Shown in pieces: positions 7,323-16,902 of a DNA stretch of 37,868 bases. The stretch spans positions 1 through 37,868 of the forward strand of contig NZ_RAZG01000037.1 in assembly GCF_003612565.1 (NCBI RefSeq). The letters are read 5' to 3'. Below the pieces are notes generated by a model. That model was not told the origin of the DNA. It did no database searches and saw only the letters and a program-made list of their open reading frames with translations. This DNA is from Roseburia sp. 1XD42-69. Lineage in GTDB: Bacteria > Bacillota > Clostridia > Lachnospirales > Lachnospiraceae. Positions within the stretch are counted from its first letter, which is position 1. Each line of letters starts with the position of its first letter. The position numbers and the translations under genes are program-made.

Positions 7323-9395
7323 CTACTGCTTCGTGAATGTGACATTTTCATGCTGCTCCTGGGCCGTCCCGTCGGATAAATGCCAGGTAATGTCCAATGT
7401 TCCCCTGTCAGAACTCTCAATATCGGAAACAGAAATGGTGTAGGGGAATTTTCCAATATCAATGCCAGACCAAATCTGAAGCACCTGGCCGCTGGCATCC
7501 CGCAGGGTAATATCCGCTGATTTTACCTCGGAGCTGTCCGGTGCGGTAATTTTTGCATTGCAGTAGTATTTTGTCACCCTGGAACCAAGGCTTATCACAA
7601 GGCTGATATTGGTTCCCTCGTCCACGCTCTGGTCTTTGGCTATGCTCTGGCTGATGACATTCCCCTCCGCTATGTTATCGCTGTAGTCCGTGGAAGTGCT
7701 GGTTACGGTAAGCCCCGCATTGGTAAGCATATTCACGGCCTCCTGCTTTCCTTTGTTCACCACATCGGGGACAACCACTTTTTTCACTTCCTTGCCGCTG
7801 CTGATAACAAGATTTACCGTATCCCCCTTCTTGGCAGAGGCTCCGCCGCCTGGCGTCTGGGAAATTACCTTCCCTTCCTCCACCGTATCGCTGTATGACT
7901 GGCTGGTACTTACAAGGAATCCCTGGGCGGTAAGGGTATTTTTCGCCTCCTGCTCGGAAATTCCAAGGACGGAAGTTACGCTTATGCTCCCGGCACCGCT
8001 GCTGATATACACATTTACCGTAGTGTTTATGGGAACCTCTTCCCCGCTTTCTATATCCTGGGAGACAATCTGCCCCTCCGGGTACTCATCGCTGGCCTGT
8101 GTCCCTGCCTGACGGATTCCGATTTTCTTCTCGTGAAGCTTCTCCTTTGCCTCATCCATAGTAAGCCCCAGAACAGAAATCATCTCCACTTCCTCTTTTG
8201 TCTCCTGCTCCGTGACAATAGCCTCTTTTTCCTCTTTGTCCTTCTTTGGCTTTTTAGAGCCTCCGCCAAAAACACCTGCCATATGGCCGAAGAAGTAGAT
8301 TAAAATAGCCACAATGATAAGGCCCGCCACGATTCCCCCTATGGTCACTGCCTTCTCCATTTTGGGATTTAAGAAACCGTCGTCCTCTTCCTCATCATCC
8401 TCTTCTTCCTCATAATCATACCCGTATTCTTCCTCCGCTTCCTCCCTTTTGGAAACATGGGACTGCTTTGCAGGCCTTGCGGGTCTCACCTGTTTAATCT
8501 GTGCCACTTCCTCCTGGCTTACCACTCTTGTCTTATCCTGATTATCCTCAGTTCCCATGGTGACAAAATCATCGTTGGGGCTGATAAGGACTTTCTTTAA
8601 GTCAATTAAAAGGTCACTGATGGAGTCATACCGCCTGTCCGGGCTTTTCTGGGTACACTTTAAAATTATCTTTTCTAAGCTTACAGGGAGGTTTGGGGCG
8701 TAATTGCTGGGGGGAACCATCTCCTCCTGAAGATGCTGGATAGCCACCGCAACCGTGGTATCCCCGTCAAAGGGAACACGCCCTGTCACCATCTCATACA
8801 TCACAATACCCAGGGAATAAATGTCGCTTTTTCCGTCCACAAAGCCGTTTCTTGCCTGCTCCGGGGAGGAATAATGCACAGAGCCCATTACATCTGCACT
8901 GATGGTATTGCTGGAAACAGCCCTGGCAATTCCAAAATCTGTGACTTTGGCCTTTCCCTCTGTGGAAATCAGTATATTCTGAGGTTTAATATCCCGGTGG
9001 ATAATATGTTTGGCATGGGCCGCCTCAATTCCCCGCCCTACCTGGATAGCAATGCTCACCGCCTCTTTGTAGGTGAGCTGCACTTTTTTCTCTATATAAG
9101 TCTTTAATGTGACACCTTCTACATATTCCATCACAATAAAGTAAATACCCTCTTCGCTGCCCACATCATAAATATTTACAATATTGGGATGCTCTAACCC
9201 TGCTGCTGACTGTGCCTCGGTACGGAATTTTGTCACAAAATTCACATCTGCGGCAAATTCCTGTTTTAAAACCTTAATTGCCACATTGCGCCCTAAAATA
9301 TGGTCCCTTGCCTTAAATACATCAGACATTCCCCCGGCACCGATTTTTTCTATTATCTCATAACGATCCGATACAAACATTCCCGCTGTCAACAT
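7323..9395 (-). CDS. prkC: PASTA-domain Ser/Thr kinase PrkC/Stk1 (690 aa)
   Basis: This is a membrane eukaryotic-like kinase that senses peptidoglycan and phosphorylates wall, division and translation proteins. The cytosolic kinase domain (about 10-275) has the glycine loop GAGGMSDV, Lys at 41 in AIKV, HRDIKPQN with D135, and DFG at D153. An acidic linker follows, then one transmembrane helix (TIGGIVAGLIIVAILIYFF). Outside are three PASTA repeats and an extra C-terminal beta-rich segment of about 80 residues, as in B. subtilis PrkC. The ATG at 9395 has AGGTGA upstream. An in-frame TTG at 9431 lies inside stp. It is paired with stp. Confidence 0.96.
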   Translation of the reverse strand: MLTAGMFVSDRYEIIEKIGAGGMSDVFKARDHILGRNVAIKVLKQEFAADVNFVTKFRTEAQSAAGLEHPNIVNIYDVGSEEGIYFIVMEYVEGVTLKTYIEKKVQLTYKEAVSIAIQVGRGIEAAHAKHIIHRDIKPQNILISTEGKAKVTDFGIARAVSSNTISADVMGSVHYSSPEQARNGFVDGKSDIYSLGIVMYEMVTGRVPFDGDTTVAVAIQHLQEEMVPPSNYAPNLPVSLEKIILKCTQKSPDRRYDSISDLLIDLKKVLISPNDDFVTMGTEDNQDKTRVVSQEEVAQIKQVRPARPAKQSHVSKREEAEEEYGYDYEEEEDDEEEDDGFLNPKMEKAVTIGGIVAGLIIVAILIYFFGHMAGVFGGGSKKPKKDKEEKEAIVTEQETKEEVEMISVLGLTMDEAKEKLHEKKIGIRQAGTQASDEYPEGQIVSQDIESGEEVPINTTVNVYISSGAGSISVTSVLGISEQEAKNTLTAQGFLVSTSQSYSDTVEEGKVISQTPGGGASAKKGDTVNLVISSGKEVKKVVVPDVVNKGKQEAVNMLTNAGLTVTSTSTDYSDNIAEGNVISQSIAKDQSVDEGTNISLVISLGSRVTKYYCNAKITAPDSSEVKSADITLRDASGQVLQIWSGIDIGKFPYTISVSDIESSDRGTLDITWHLSDGTAQEQHENVTFTKQ

Positions 9396-9411
9396 ACTTT
9401 CACCTGTCTTT

Positions 9412-10140
9412 CTATTCACCGAATGGCTCAATTACAACCACCGTAATATTGTCTCTCCCACCATTGGCATTGGCGGTTTCCACTAATTTTTCCGCCTGCT
9501 CCGCAATGTCCCTCTGGCTTTTCATAATCCTTCGGATATCCTCATCCTCAATCATGTTGGTAAGCCCGTCGGAGCACATAAGGATTTCGTCTGAATCCCT
9601 CAAACCGGCCTCAAAAAAATCAATTTCAATCTCCGGCACTGCCCCCACAGCTCTTGTAATTATATTTTTATCCGGGTGTTCCCTGGCTTTCTCCTGATCC
9701 AACTCCCCTAAGCGCACCATCTCCTGCACAAGGGAATGGTCTCTTGTAATCTGTCTAATCTCCTGGTTTACGATATATAACCTGCTGTCCCCCACATTTG
9801 CCGCAAAAAGCCTGCCCTCTGCAATCACCGCAGCAACAATGGTAGTTCCCATGCCTTTCATAGACGCGTCTTCTTTTGCTTTTTCAATCAGAGCCCTGTT
9901 TGCCTGCATGATGGCATCTCTTAAAATCAGGGGAATTTCCCTCTCCCCCGACTCCTTTGCCACAGCTACAATTGTCTTCACAGCATGGCTGGAAGCATAT
10001 TCCCCGGCATTATGACCGCCCATTCCATCCGCCACAAGGAAAAGATTGGGCAGATTTCCCACCGGAATCTCAGATGTAAACATGGCATCCTGATTCATAT
10101 TCCGGCGTAAACCTATATCCGTTATGGAAAATGTTTTCAT
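9412..10140 (-). CDS. stp: PP2C-family Ser/Thr phosphatase Stp (242 aa)
   Basis: This manganese-dependent PPM/PP2C phosphatase reverses phosphorylation by PrkC. Metal-binding and catalytic motifs are all present: NQDAMF, ADGMGGHNAGE, GMGTTIVAA, NVGDSRLY, CSDGLTNM and GGRDNIT. The ATG at 10140 is chosen because it gives the conserved start MKTFSITDIGLRRNMNQD, has AGGGAT just upstream, and lies immediately after the rlmN stop. A longer open frame reaches back into rlmN without support. It lies 16 nt upstream of prkC. Confidence 0.96.
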   Translation of the reverse strand: MKTFSITDIGLRRNMNQDAMFTSEIPVGNLPNLFLVADGMGGHNAGEYASSHAVKTIVAVAKESGEREIPLILRDAIMQANRALIEKAKEDASMKGMGTTIVAAVIAEGRLFAANVGDSRLYIVNQEIRQITRDHSLVQEMVRLGELDQEKAREHPDKNIITRAVGAVPEIEIDFFEAGLRDSDEILMCSDGLTNMIEDEDIRRIMKSQRDIAEQAEKLVETANANGGRDNITVVVIEPFGE

Positions 10141-10141
10141 G

Positions 10142-11182
10142 CTATCCCTGCCTCTCCATGTATTTTTTCCGTAATTGTCCACAGGCTCCGTCAATATCCT
10201 GGCCCATTTCTCTTCTAATAGTAACATTTATTCCATATTTTTCAAGCTTATTTTTAAATCCCTGTACCGCTTCCCCCTTCGGCCTTTTATAATTCCGCTC
10301 TTTAATGGGATTTACAGGAATAAGGTTCACATGGCAGTTTATGCCTTTGATTAAATCCGCAAGTTCCTTTGCGTCCTCCGGGGAATCATTTGCCCCCGCC
10401 ACAAGGCTGTACTCGAAAGTGATTCTCCTGCCTGTAAGCTCCACATAAGTTTTACAGGCATCTATCACAGAGGAAAGCTCATATTTATTTGCCACTGGCA
10501 TAAGTTCCCTTCTTTTTTCCTGATTGGGGGCGTGGAGGGATAAGGCCAGGGTAATCTGGAGTTTCTTTTCTGCCAGTTCCCGAATCTTTGGGACAAGGCC
10601 GCAGGTGCTTACCGTCACATTCCTCTGGCTTAAGTTCTGGCCCCCCTCCCCGGTGAGAAGTTCAATAAACCTTAAAAGATTATCAAAGTTGTCTAAGGGC
10701 TCTCCCGTGCCCATCACCACCACATGGCTGACCCTCTCCCCGGTGTCCCTTGTAATTTGGTACACCTGCTCTAACATCTCGGAGGGGGTAAGGTTTCGCA
10801 CCAGCCCCTCCAAAGTGGAGGCGCAGAACCTGCAGCCCATCCTGCAACCTGCCTGGGAGGAAATGCAAAGGGAATTTCCAAATTTGTAACGCATCAGTAC
10901 ACTTTCCACTGCATTGCCGTCCTGGAGGAGAAAAAGATACTTTTTCGTCCCGTCTTTTGAAACCTGCACGTCTTTTTGCCTTAGCAATGTATAAATACAT
11001 TCTTCTTTTAATTTTTCCCGAAAACCTGCCGGAAGATTGGTCATGTCATCTATGGAGGGGGAAAGTTTTTCATGCATCCACTGATAGAGCTGTTTCCCCC
11101 GAAAACCTTTCTCCCCCAAATGGGTTACAAAGTCTGTCAGCTCCAACAGGCTCATGGATTTTATATCCGCTTTTTCCATCAT
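10142..11182 (-). CDS. rlmN: 23S rRNA/tRNA adenine-C2 methyltransferase RlmN (346 aa)
   Basis: RlmN is a radical-SAM enzyme that methylates C2 of A2503 in 23S rRNA and A37 in some tRNAs. The radical-SAM cluster motif is CRMGCRFC, followed by GTGEPLDNFDNL and TVSTCGLVP. Late motifs are HAPN and NLIPVNPIKERNYKRP. The C-terminal region keeps the conserved Cys in DIDGACGQL, which carries the methyl group. Its ATG overlaps the rsmB stop as ATGA. The second Met codon is directly adjacent and cannot be excluded as the start. Confidence 0.97.
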   Translation of the reverse strand: MMEKADIKSMSLLELTDFVTHLGEKGFRGKQLYQWMHEKLSPSIDDMTNLPAGFREKLKEECIYTLLRQKDVQVSKDGTKKYLFLLQDGNAVESVLMRYKFGNSLCISSQAGCRMGCRFCASTLEGLVRNLTPSEMLEQVYQITRDTGERVSHVVVMGTGEPLDNFDNLLRFIELLTGEGGQNLSQRNVTVSTCGLVPKIRELAEKKLQITLALSLHAPNQEKRRELMPVANKYELSSVIDACKTYVELTGRRITFEYSLVAGANDSPEDAKELADLIKGINCHVNLIPVNPIKERNYKRPKGEAVQGFKNKLEKYGINVTIRREMGQDIDGACGQLRKKYMERQG

Positions 11183-12504
11183 AATCTCCGTATCATTTTT
11201 GCAAGATAAAAACCGTCCCCGCAGCTTTCCCCGGGAAAGATCTGACGTTCCTTTGCCAAAGAAAACTCCCGGTGGTTTTCTAAAAACCAGGCCGTGTTGT
11301 CCTCGTTTTCTATTTTGTTTACCGTGCAGGTGGAATACAAAAGGGTCCCTCCCGGCTTTACATACTGGCAGGCATTGGAGAGTATCTGTCTCTGAAGCCT
11401 GGATAACTCCTCCTGCTGCTCCCTTGTCATGCGGTAACGGATGTCAGGCTTTTTTTTAAGCACCCCAAGGCCGGAACAGGGCAAATCCGCAATCACCCCA
11501 TCCGCTTTTCCCACAAGAGATTCATCCAATATTAAGGCGTCCCATTTCACGGCTTTTACATTCTTAAGCCTGGCCCGGGCAATATTTTCTTCTATAAGCC
11601 CCACCTTATAGTCCGTCAAATCCCTGGCCTCCACCACACCAAGCCCTTGCATTAATTGCGCCGCATGGATGCTTTTCCCTCCCGGCGCAGCGCACACATC
11701 CACCACAAAATCCCCTTCTTTTGGGTTCAGAAACCAGACCGGAAGCATGGAACTTACATCCTGCACATAAAACTGTCCCTGTGCAAACTCTTTTATTTTT
11801 AAGAGATAGTCATACTCCCATATGTACAGCCCCTGTTTAAAATCGGGATAATCCCTTAAAACAACTTTTTCCGCCTGGATTCCCTGCTTTTTTAAATCAT
11901 CAATCAACTTTTCCCTGTCCGTCATCATGGTGTTTACCCGGATGGTTGTCCGCTCCTGGTTTAAAAAGGACTCCGCCATAGATTTCGTCTTTTCCCACCC
12001 GTAATCCTCTCTCCACTGCCGTAATATCCACTGGGGAATGGAACAGCGGATGGAAACTGCCTCTATGGGTTTTTCCTCCTCCGAAGGGTAGGAAACCTCT
12101 GGGAGATTTCTGCTGATACTGCGCAAAACCCCGTTCACAAAGCCTTTTAAACTCCCAAATCCTTTTTTCCCCGCCAGTTTCACCGCCTCATTGCACACAG
12201 CGGAATCCGGCACAGAATCCATATACTTTAGCTGGTAAACACCCATGCGCAGAATACACCGTATCACAGGCTTCATCTTCTTTACCTTTACCTTGGAAAA
12301 CCAGTCTATGATATAGTCAAGCTCTATCCTCCGCTCTAAAGTGCCAAGGGTAACCCTGGTGATAAAGCTCCTCTCCTGTTTGGAGAGATACTGATACTTG
12401 TCCAAAAGGGCAGAGAGCGCCTTGTGGCTGTAACTCTCCCCTTTTTCAACGGACAAAAGCGTCTCAAGCACCAGCTCCCTGGTATTTTCTCCCTTAGTCG
12501 TCAT
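11179..12504 (-). CDS. rsmB: 16S rRNA m5C967 methyltransferase RsmB (441 aa)
   Basis: RsmB methylates C967 of 16S rRNA using SAM. An N-terminal NusB-like RNA-binding domain (about 1-140) precedes the Rossmann methyltransferase. Visible motifs are the SAM site DVCAAPGGKSIHAA, catalytic DLPCSGLGVLKKKPDIRY and LLYSTCTVNKIENE, which carry the two catalytic cysteines. The ATG at 12504 has GGTGG upstream; a TTG at 12516 is the only alternative. The start overlaps the end of the YugP-like gene by 11 nt. Confidence 0.96.
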   Translation of the reverse strand: MTTKGENTRELVLETLLSVEKGESYSHKALSALLDKYQYLSKQERSFITRVTLGTLERRIELDYIIDWFSKVKVKKMKPVIRCILRMGVYQLKYMDSVPDSAVCNEAVKLAGKKGFGSLKGFVNGVLRSISRNLPEVSYPSEEEKPIEAVSIRCSIPQWILRQWREDYGWEKTKSMAESFLNQERTTIRVNTMMTDREKLIDDLKKQGIQAEKVVLRDYPDFKQGLYIWEYDYLLKIKEFAQGQFYVQDVSSMLPVWFLNPKEGDFVVDVCAAPGGKSIHAAQLMQGLGVVEARDLTDYKVGLIEENIARARLKNVKAVKWDALILDESLVGKADGVIADLPCSGLGVLKKKPDIRYRMTREQQEELSRLQRQILSNACQYVKPGGTLLYSTCTVNKIENEDNTAWFLENHREFSLAKERQIFPGESCGDGFYLAKMIRRL

Positions 12505-13204
12505 TTCTGCCACCAAAAAGGAGAATCAGACGAAGGAGCTGTAAAATAGCTGCCGCCGCACCAGCCACATAGGTAAGGGCCGCCGCACCTAAAACTTTCT
12601 TTGTCATGGGAAGTTCCTCCTCGCTTAAAATCCCTGTGCTGCCAAGGATATTTACCGCCCGCCTGGAGGCATCAAACTCCACGGGAAGGGTTACAAGCTG
12701 AAAGAGTACCGCCAGGGAAAAACAGATAATCCCCAGCTTAATGAGAAAAGAACCTGTGGCGCTGGAAAACAAAAGGCCGATAATTATCAGAGGCCAGGCC
12801 AAGGTGGAACCGATATTGGCCACAGGAACAATAGCGCTTCGGATAGAAAGGGGGGCGTAATCTTTCTGATGCTGTATGGCATGGCCGCACTCGTGGGCTG
12901 CAACACCGATAGCAGCCACGGAGGTGGAATCATAGACGCTGTCAGAGAGATTCAATGTCTTATTCCTGGGGTCATAATGGTCTGTAAGGCTTCCTGACAC
13001 GTGACGGACAGTAACATCCATTATCCCGGCGGAGCGCAGCACTCTTTGGGCCGCCTCCTTTCCTGTCATATTTGTTCTGCTCCGGTATCTGGAGTATTTA
13101 TTAAAAGTAGTTTTAACTCTTGCAGAAGCAATCATGCAGATAAGTGCCCCAATGATTACCAGAAAGTAGGTGGGGTCCCAAAACCCATAATATCCGTATC
13201 CCAT
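12494..13204 (-). CDS. yugP: Membrane zinc metallopeptidase, YugP family (236 aa)
   Basis: This is a neutral zinc metallopeptidase of the YugP family; substrates are unknown. An N-terminal membrane segment (YFLVIIGALICMIASA) is followed by the catalytic HECGHAIQ and two further hydrophobic stretches (about 120-170). LPVEFDASRRA probably supplies the third zinc ligand. The family regularly sits between fmt and rsmB in Clostridia, as here, so it may act on ribosome- or membrane-protein quality control; that is inference. Confidence 0.9.
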   Translation of the reverse strand: MGYGYYGFWDPTYFLVIIGALICMIASARVKTTFNKYSRYRSRTNMTGKEAAQRVLRSAGIMDVTVRHVSGSLTDHYDPRNKTLNLSDSVYDSTSVAAIGVAAHECGHAIQHQKDYAPLSIRSAIVPVANIGSTLAWPLIIIGLLFSSATGSFLIKLGIICFSLAVLFQLVTLPVEFDASRRAVNILGSTGILSEEELPMTKKVLGAAALTYVAGAAAAILQLLRLILLFGGRNDD

Positions 13205-13246
13205 AGTAAAGTTCCTTTCTTATGTTATGATTTAATATTTTATTTT

Positions 13247-14176
13247 CTATCCCAGTTTGGCATTTGATAGTACTTCATATCCTCGGAGAAATGACGGAAT
13301 GTCCATGCGCTTTTTCCCTTCAAGCTGGACTTCCAACAGTGAAAGCACGCCGTCCCCGGTATGGATTTTCAGTTCTTTTTTATTCACAAGATACACGCAG
13401 CCGGCTTTTTGGGGTTCTCCTCCCGGCTCCGGAAGGGCCTTCCATATTTTTAGTGTTTTCCCATTCAGCCTGGTATATGCACTAGGCCAGGGATTTAATC
13501 CCCGGATGAGATTTTCAATTTCAACGGCAGATTTCTTCCAGTCAATATCTCCCATGCTCTTATCTATCATTCCCACATGGCTTGCCTGTGATTCTTCCTG
13601 TTTCGTATACCTTGCGGTGCCATTTTCAATTTTTTCCATGGTTTCCACTAAAAGCTTCGCCCCAAGCTTTTCTAACTTGTCAAAAAGGCTTCCTCCCGTT
13701 TCCTCCGGGGAAATTTCTGTCTCGGCCGTTTCTATGATATCCCCGGTGTCAAGCCCTACATCCATGCGCATAATGGTAACTCCGGAAACTTTATCCCCGT
13801 TTATCACCGCCCACTGGATGGGCGCAGCCCCCCGGTATTTGGGCAAAAGGGAGGCGTGGACGTTTATGCAGCCGTATTTCGGCAGGTCAAGGAGCTCTTT
13901 TGGGAGTATCTGTCCAAAAGCCGCCACCACAATGATTTCCGGCTGTCTTTCCCGGATAAATTCCACGCATTCCGCCTCCCGGACTTTTCTTGGCTGGTAC
14001 ACTTCTATACCCTGGGAAATGGCATACTCCTTTACCGGGGGAAACTGCAATGCCTTTCCCCTGCCCTTTGGCTTATCCGGCTGGCTCACAGCCAAAACCA
14101 CCTCATGGCCTGCAAGGACAACCGCCTCTAATATTCCCGCCGCAAAATCCGGGGTTCCCATAAACACTACCCGCAT
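13247..14176 (-). CDS. fmt: Methionyl-tRNA formyltransferase (309 aa)
   Basis: Fmt formylates initiator Met-tRNA with 10-formyl-tetrahydrofolate. The N-terminal formyltransferase domain starts MRVVFMGTPDFAAGIL and carries the catalytic block HASLLPKYRGAAPIQWA with the Asn/His pair, then DVGLDTGDI. The C-terminal tRNA-binding OB-like domain begins near residue 205 (IRGLNPWPSAYT). Its ribosome binding site GAGGAGG is embedded in the last codons of def, only 2 nt before it, so the two are coupled. Confidence 0.97.
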   Translation of the reverse strand: MRVVFMGTPDFAAGILEAVVLAGHEVVLAVSQPDKPKGRGKALQFPPVKEYAISQGIEVYQPRKVREAECVEFIRERQPEIIVVAAFGQILPKELLDLPKYGCINVHASLLPKYRGAAPIQWAVINGDKVSGVTIMRMDVGLDTGDIIETAETEISPEETGGSLFDKLEKLGAKLLVETMEKIENGTARYTKQEESQASHVGMIDKSMGDIDWKKSAVEIENLIRGLNPWPSAYTRLNGKTLKIWKALPEPGGEPQKAGCVYLVNKKELKIHTGDGVLSLLEVQLEGKKRMDIPSFLRGYEVLSNAKLG

Positions 14177-14178
14177 AA

Positions 14179-14649
14179 TTAATCCTCCTCATAGGATACT
14201 TCGTAAAGGTCTCCCTCCACAAATTCCGTATACATATGTCCCTCTAAATGGTCAACCTCATGGCAGATAGCCCTTGCTAAAAGATCTGTGCCTTCCACGG
14301 TAATCTCATGCATGTTCCTGTCATATGCTTTAGCAATTACATGGTTTGGCCTTGTGACCTGGCCCGCCATGCCGGGCAGGCTTAAGCACCCCTCTCCCCC
14401 GGTCTGCACCCCGTCGGAAGAAATAATTTCCGGGTTTATTAAAACCAGGGGTTCCTCCCCCACGTCAATTACCACCAGACGCTTTAAAATGCCTACCTGG
14501 GGTGCTGCAAGGCCCACTCCCTGGGCTTCATACATAGTTTCCAACATATCGTCAATTAACATCTGGATTTTGGGAGTCATCTCGGTAATCTCCCTGCATT
14601 TCTTTGTTAACACTGCGTCTCCCTGCATCCGAATTGTCCTGAGTGCCAT
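14179..14649 (-). CDS. def: Peptide deformylase (156 aa)
   Basis: Def removes the formyl group from nascent N-terminal methionine, working opposite Fmt encoded next to it. The three family motifs are intact: GVGLAAPQVG, EGCLSLPG (metal Cys) and HEVDHLEG (two metal His plus catalytic Glu). Length fits the shorter deformylases. The AAGGAG upstream lies about 14 nt from the ATG, so initiation may be modest. Def-fmt pairing is conserved widely in bacteria. Confidence 0.97.
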   Translation of the reverse strand: MALRTIRMQGDAVLTKKCREITEMTPKIQMLIDDMLETMYEAQGVGLAAPQVGILKRLVVIDVGEEPLVLINPEIISSDGVQTGGEGCLSLPGMAGQVTRPNHVIAKAYDRNMHEITVEGTDLLARAICHEVDHLEGHMYTEFVEGDLYEVSYEED

Positions 14650-14670
14650 AACTTTCTTTGTTTCTCCTTT

Positions 14671-16902
14671 CTAAATTCCCCCTGCCGGGTCAAAATCAAA
14701 GGTGATTCCCACCTGTTCCATGTCCTGTTTTTCCTTTATGAATAACTCCATCCTGTCCTTTAAAGCAACCAGGCTTTCATATTCCGGATGCTTTAAATAA
14801 ATAACCTGACGGTAAATATCTTTTACTTTTGCCACTGGGGCCCCTGCCGGGCCTATCATCTGCAGATTTTCAATGGCCGCTTTTTTTATCACATTGGAAA
14901 AGCGTATAGACGCCTGAATGGCTGCACTTTCCTCCTCACTGGTAAAAATCACCAGTAACATGTGATATACCGGGGGATAATGCATCATTTTGCGGTATGT
15001 AATCTCCTCCTGGTAAAACGCCTCATAATCCTGCTTTTGTGCCGTCTTTATGGCATAATGCCCTGGATTGTAGGTCTGGATGACCACTTCCCCGGGAAGA
15101 CTGCCCCGTCCCGCCCTTCCCGCCGCCTGGGTTAAAAGCTGAAAGGTACGCTCCCCTGCGGTGTAATCGCTGACATACATAGACATATCCGCCGCTAATA
15201 TCCCCACCAGGGTTACATTTGGAAAATCATGTCCTTTTACAATCATCTGGGTGCCGATTAAAATATCCGCTTCCCCGGCGGAAAATGCGGAGAGGATTGC
15301 CTCGTAGCTCCCCTTTTTCCTTGTGGTGTCAAAATCCATGCGAAGAATCCTTGCCTTGGGAAAACACCCTCCCACCAGCTCTTCAATTTTCTGTGTTCCC
15401 GCCTTAAAACCGCTGATGTACTTAGAAGAGCATAGGGGGCAGATTTTCGGTGCCTTTGTCTCATACCCACAATAATGGCACACTAATTTGTTATTTCTGT
15501 GAAGACTTAAAGAAACATCGCAGTGGGGACATTTTATCACTTCACCGCAGCTTCGGCAGGACACAAATCCTGAAATTCCCCTTCTGTTTAAAAACAGCAT
15601 AATCTGCTGCTTCTTCCTAAGCCTCTCCTCCATAAGCTCTTTTAACTTCCTGCTTAAAATGGAGCGGTTTCCCGCCTTAAGTTCCTCCCGCAAATCCACA
15701 ATATGGCAAATGGGCAGGGGCTTTTCCTTTACCCTCTGCTTTAAAGTGAGGAGTTTAAACTCCCCCTGTTTTGCCCTGTAATAACTTTCCAAAGAGGGGG
15801 TGGCGGAGCCTAAAACAACTGACGCCCCTGCCATCTCCCCCCGTTTTATCGCCGTCTCCCTGGCATGGTACCTGGGGACGGTTTCGCTTTTGTAACTGTT
15901 CTCATGCTCTTCGTCTATTATAATCAAACCTAAATTGGCAAAGGGGGTAAAAAGCGCCGACCTTGGGCCTATCATAATGTCGATCTCCCCCTGCTTTGCC
16001 CGGAGGAACTGGTCATACCGCTCCCCGGGGGACATTTTAGAATTTAAAATGGAAACCCGCTCTCCGAAACGGTCATAAAACCGCATCACCGTCTGGTAGG
16101 TCAGGGCAATTTCCGGTATCAGCATAATGGCTGCCTTTCCCCGGGAAATCACATGGGCAATTAATTCCATGTACACTTCCGTCTTGCCGCTGCCTGTAAC
16201 CCCGTGGAGAAGGTAGGTGAAACCCTGCCCCTCTTCCATATGGGAAAGCACCTCATTCACCGCTTCCCTCTGAAAACCATTTAACACAATGTCATATCCC
16301 CTGCTTTTTAAATGGGCCACAGGATTTCTGTATACCTGCCGTATCTCCACCGATAAAACTTTCTGCCCTTCCAATGCCTTTATCACGGCACTTGTGATAT
16401 TTAACTTGTGAATTACAATGTCATAGTCAATTTCAGGGTGCTCCATCAGTTCCCGCAAAAGCCTGGCCCTTGCCCTGCTGTGCTTTTTTTCATAGGAAGA
16501 AAGCACTTCCGCCGCCTCCTCCTGGGATAACAGGAGTTTTAAACTGCGTCTTACCTTTAACTTTTCCTTTTGCTTTACGGGAATCACCGTCTTTAACGCC
16601 TGGTTCATGGTGCCCCCATAATTTTTCCGCATCCAGGCCGCCAGGGCAATTAGCTGCCCGGAAATCTCCACCCCTTCTTCTTCCACAGATAAAATTTCCT
16701 TTATTTTTTCTGTGTCAAATTCCGGTTTATCCGTCACTTCCAGCACATACCCATGAATGGTGCGGTTTCCGCTGCCAAAGGGCACAGACACCTTAACCCC
16801 GGGATGAATCCCTGATAAAAGTTCCTCCGGTATCCGATACTGAAAGGTTTTATCCAGTTTTGCCTGGGATATATCTATGATAATATTTGCAAAAAATATC
16901 AT
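14671..16902 (-). CDS. priA: Primosomal helicase PriA (743 aa)
   Basis: PriA recognises stalled forks and D-loops and reloads the replisome. The N-terminal fork-binding domain is followed by a superfamily 2 helicase with Walker A (GVTGSGKTEVY), DEEH box, and late helicase motifs (GTQMIVKGHDFPNVTLVG and QAAGRAGR). The zinc-binding insert has four CxxC pairs between CRSCGEVIKCPHC and CPLC. Length is normal. The ATG overlaps the murE stop (ATGA). The priA-def-fmt order is classical. Confidence 0.97.
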   Translation of the reverse strand: MIFFANIIIDISQAKLDKTFQYRIPEELLSGIHPGVKVSVPFGSGNRTIHGYVLEVTDKPEFDTEKIKEILSVEEEGVEISGQLIALAAWMRKNYGGTMNQALKTVIPVKQKEKLKVRRSLKLLLSQEEAAEVLSSYEKKHSRARARLLRELMEHPEIDYDIVIHKLNITSAVIKALEGQKVLSVEIRQVYRNPVAHLKSRGYDIVLNGFQREAVNEVLSHMEEGQGFTYLLHGVTGSGKTEVYMELIAHVISRGKAAIMLIPEIALTYQTVMRFYDRFGERVSILNSKMSPGERYDQFLRAKQGEIDIMIGPRSALFTPFANLGLIIIDEEHENSYKSETVPRYHARETAIKRGEMAGASVVLGSATPSLESYYRAKQGEFKLLTLKQRVKEKPLPICHIVDLREELKAGNRSILSRKLKELMEERLRKKQQIMLFLNRRGISGFVSCRSCGEVIKCPHCDVSLSLHRNNKLVCHYCGYETKAPKICPLCSSKYISGFKAGTQKIEELVGGCFPKARILRMDFDTTRKKGSYEAILSAFSAGEADILIGTQMIVKGHDFPNVTLVGILAADMSMYVSDYTAGERTFQLLTQAAGRAGRGSLPGEVVIQTYNPGHYAIKTAQKQDYEAFYQEEITYRKMMHYPPVYHMLLVIFTSEEESAAIQASIRFSNVIKKAAIENLQMIGPAGAPVAKVKDIYRQVIYLKHPEYESLVALKDRMELFIKEKQDMEQVGITFDFDPAGGI

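Noticed and set aside
13257-14270. Plus-strand open frame of 337 codons
   Set aside because: It is antisense to fmt, a clear gene with full motifs and ribosome binding site; the long frame reflects codon bias.
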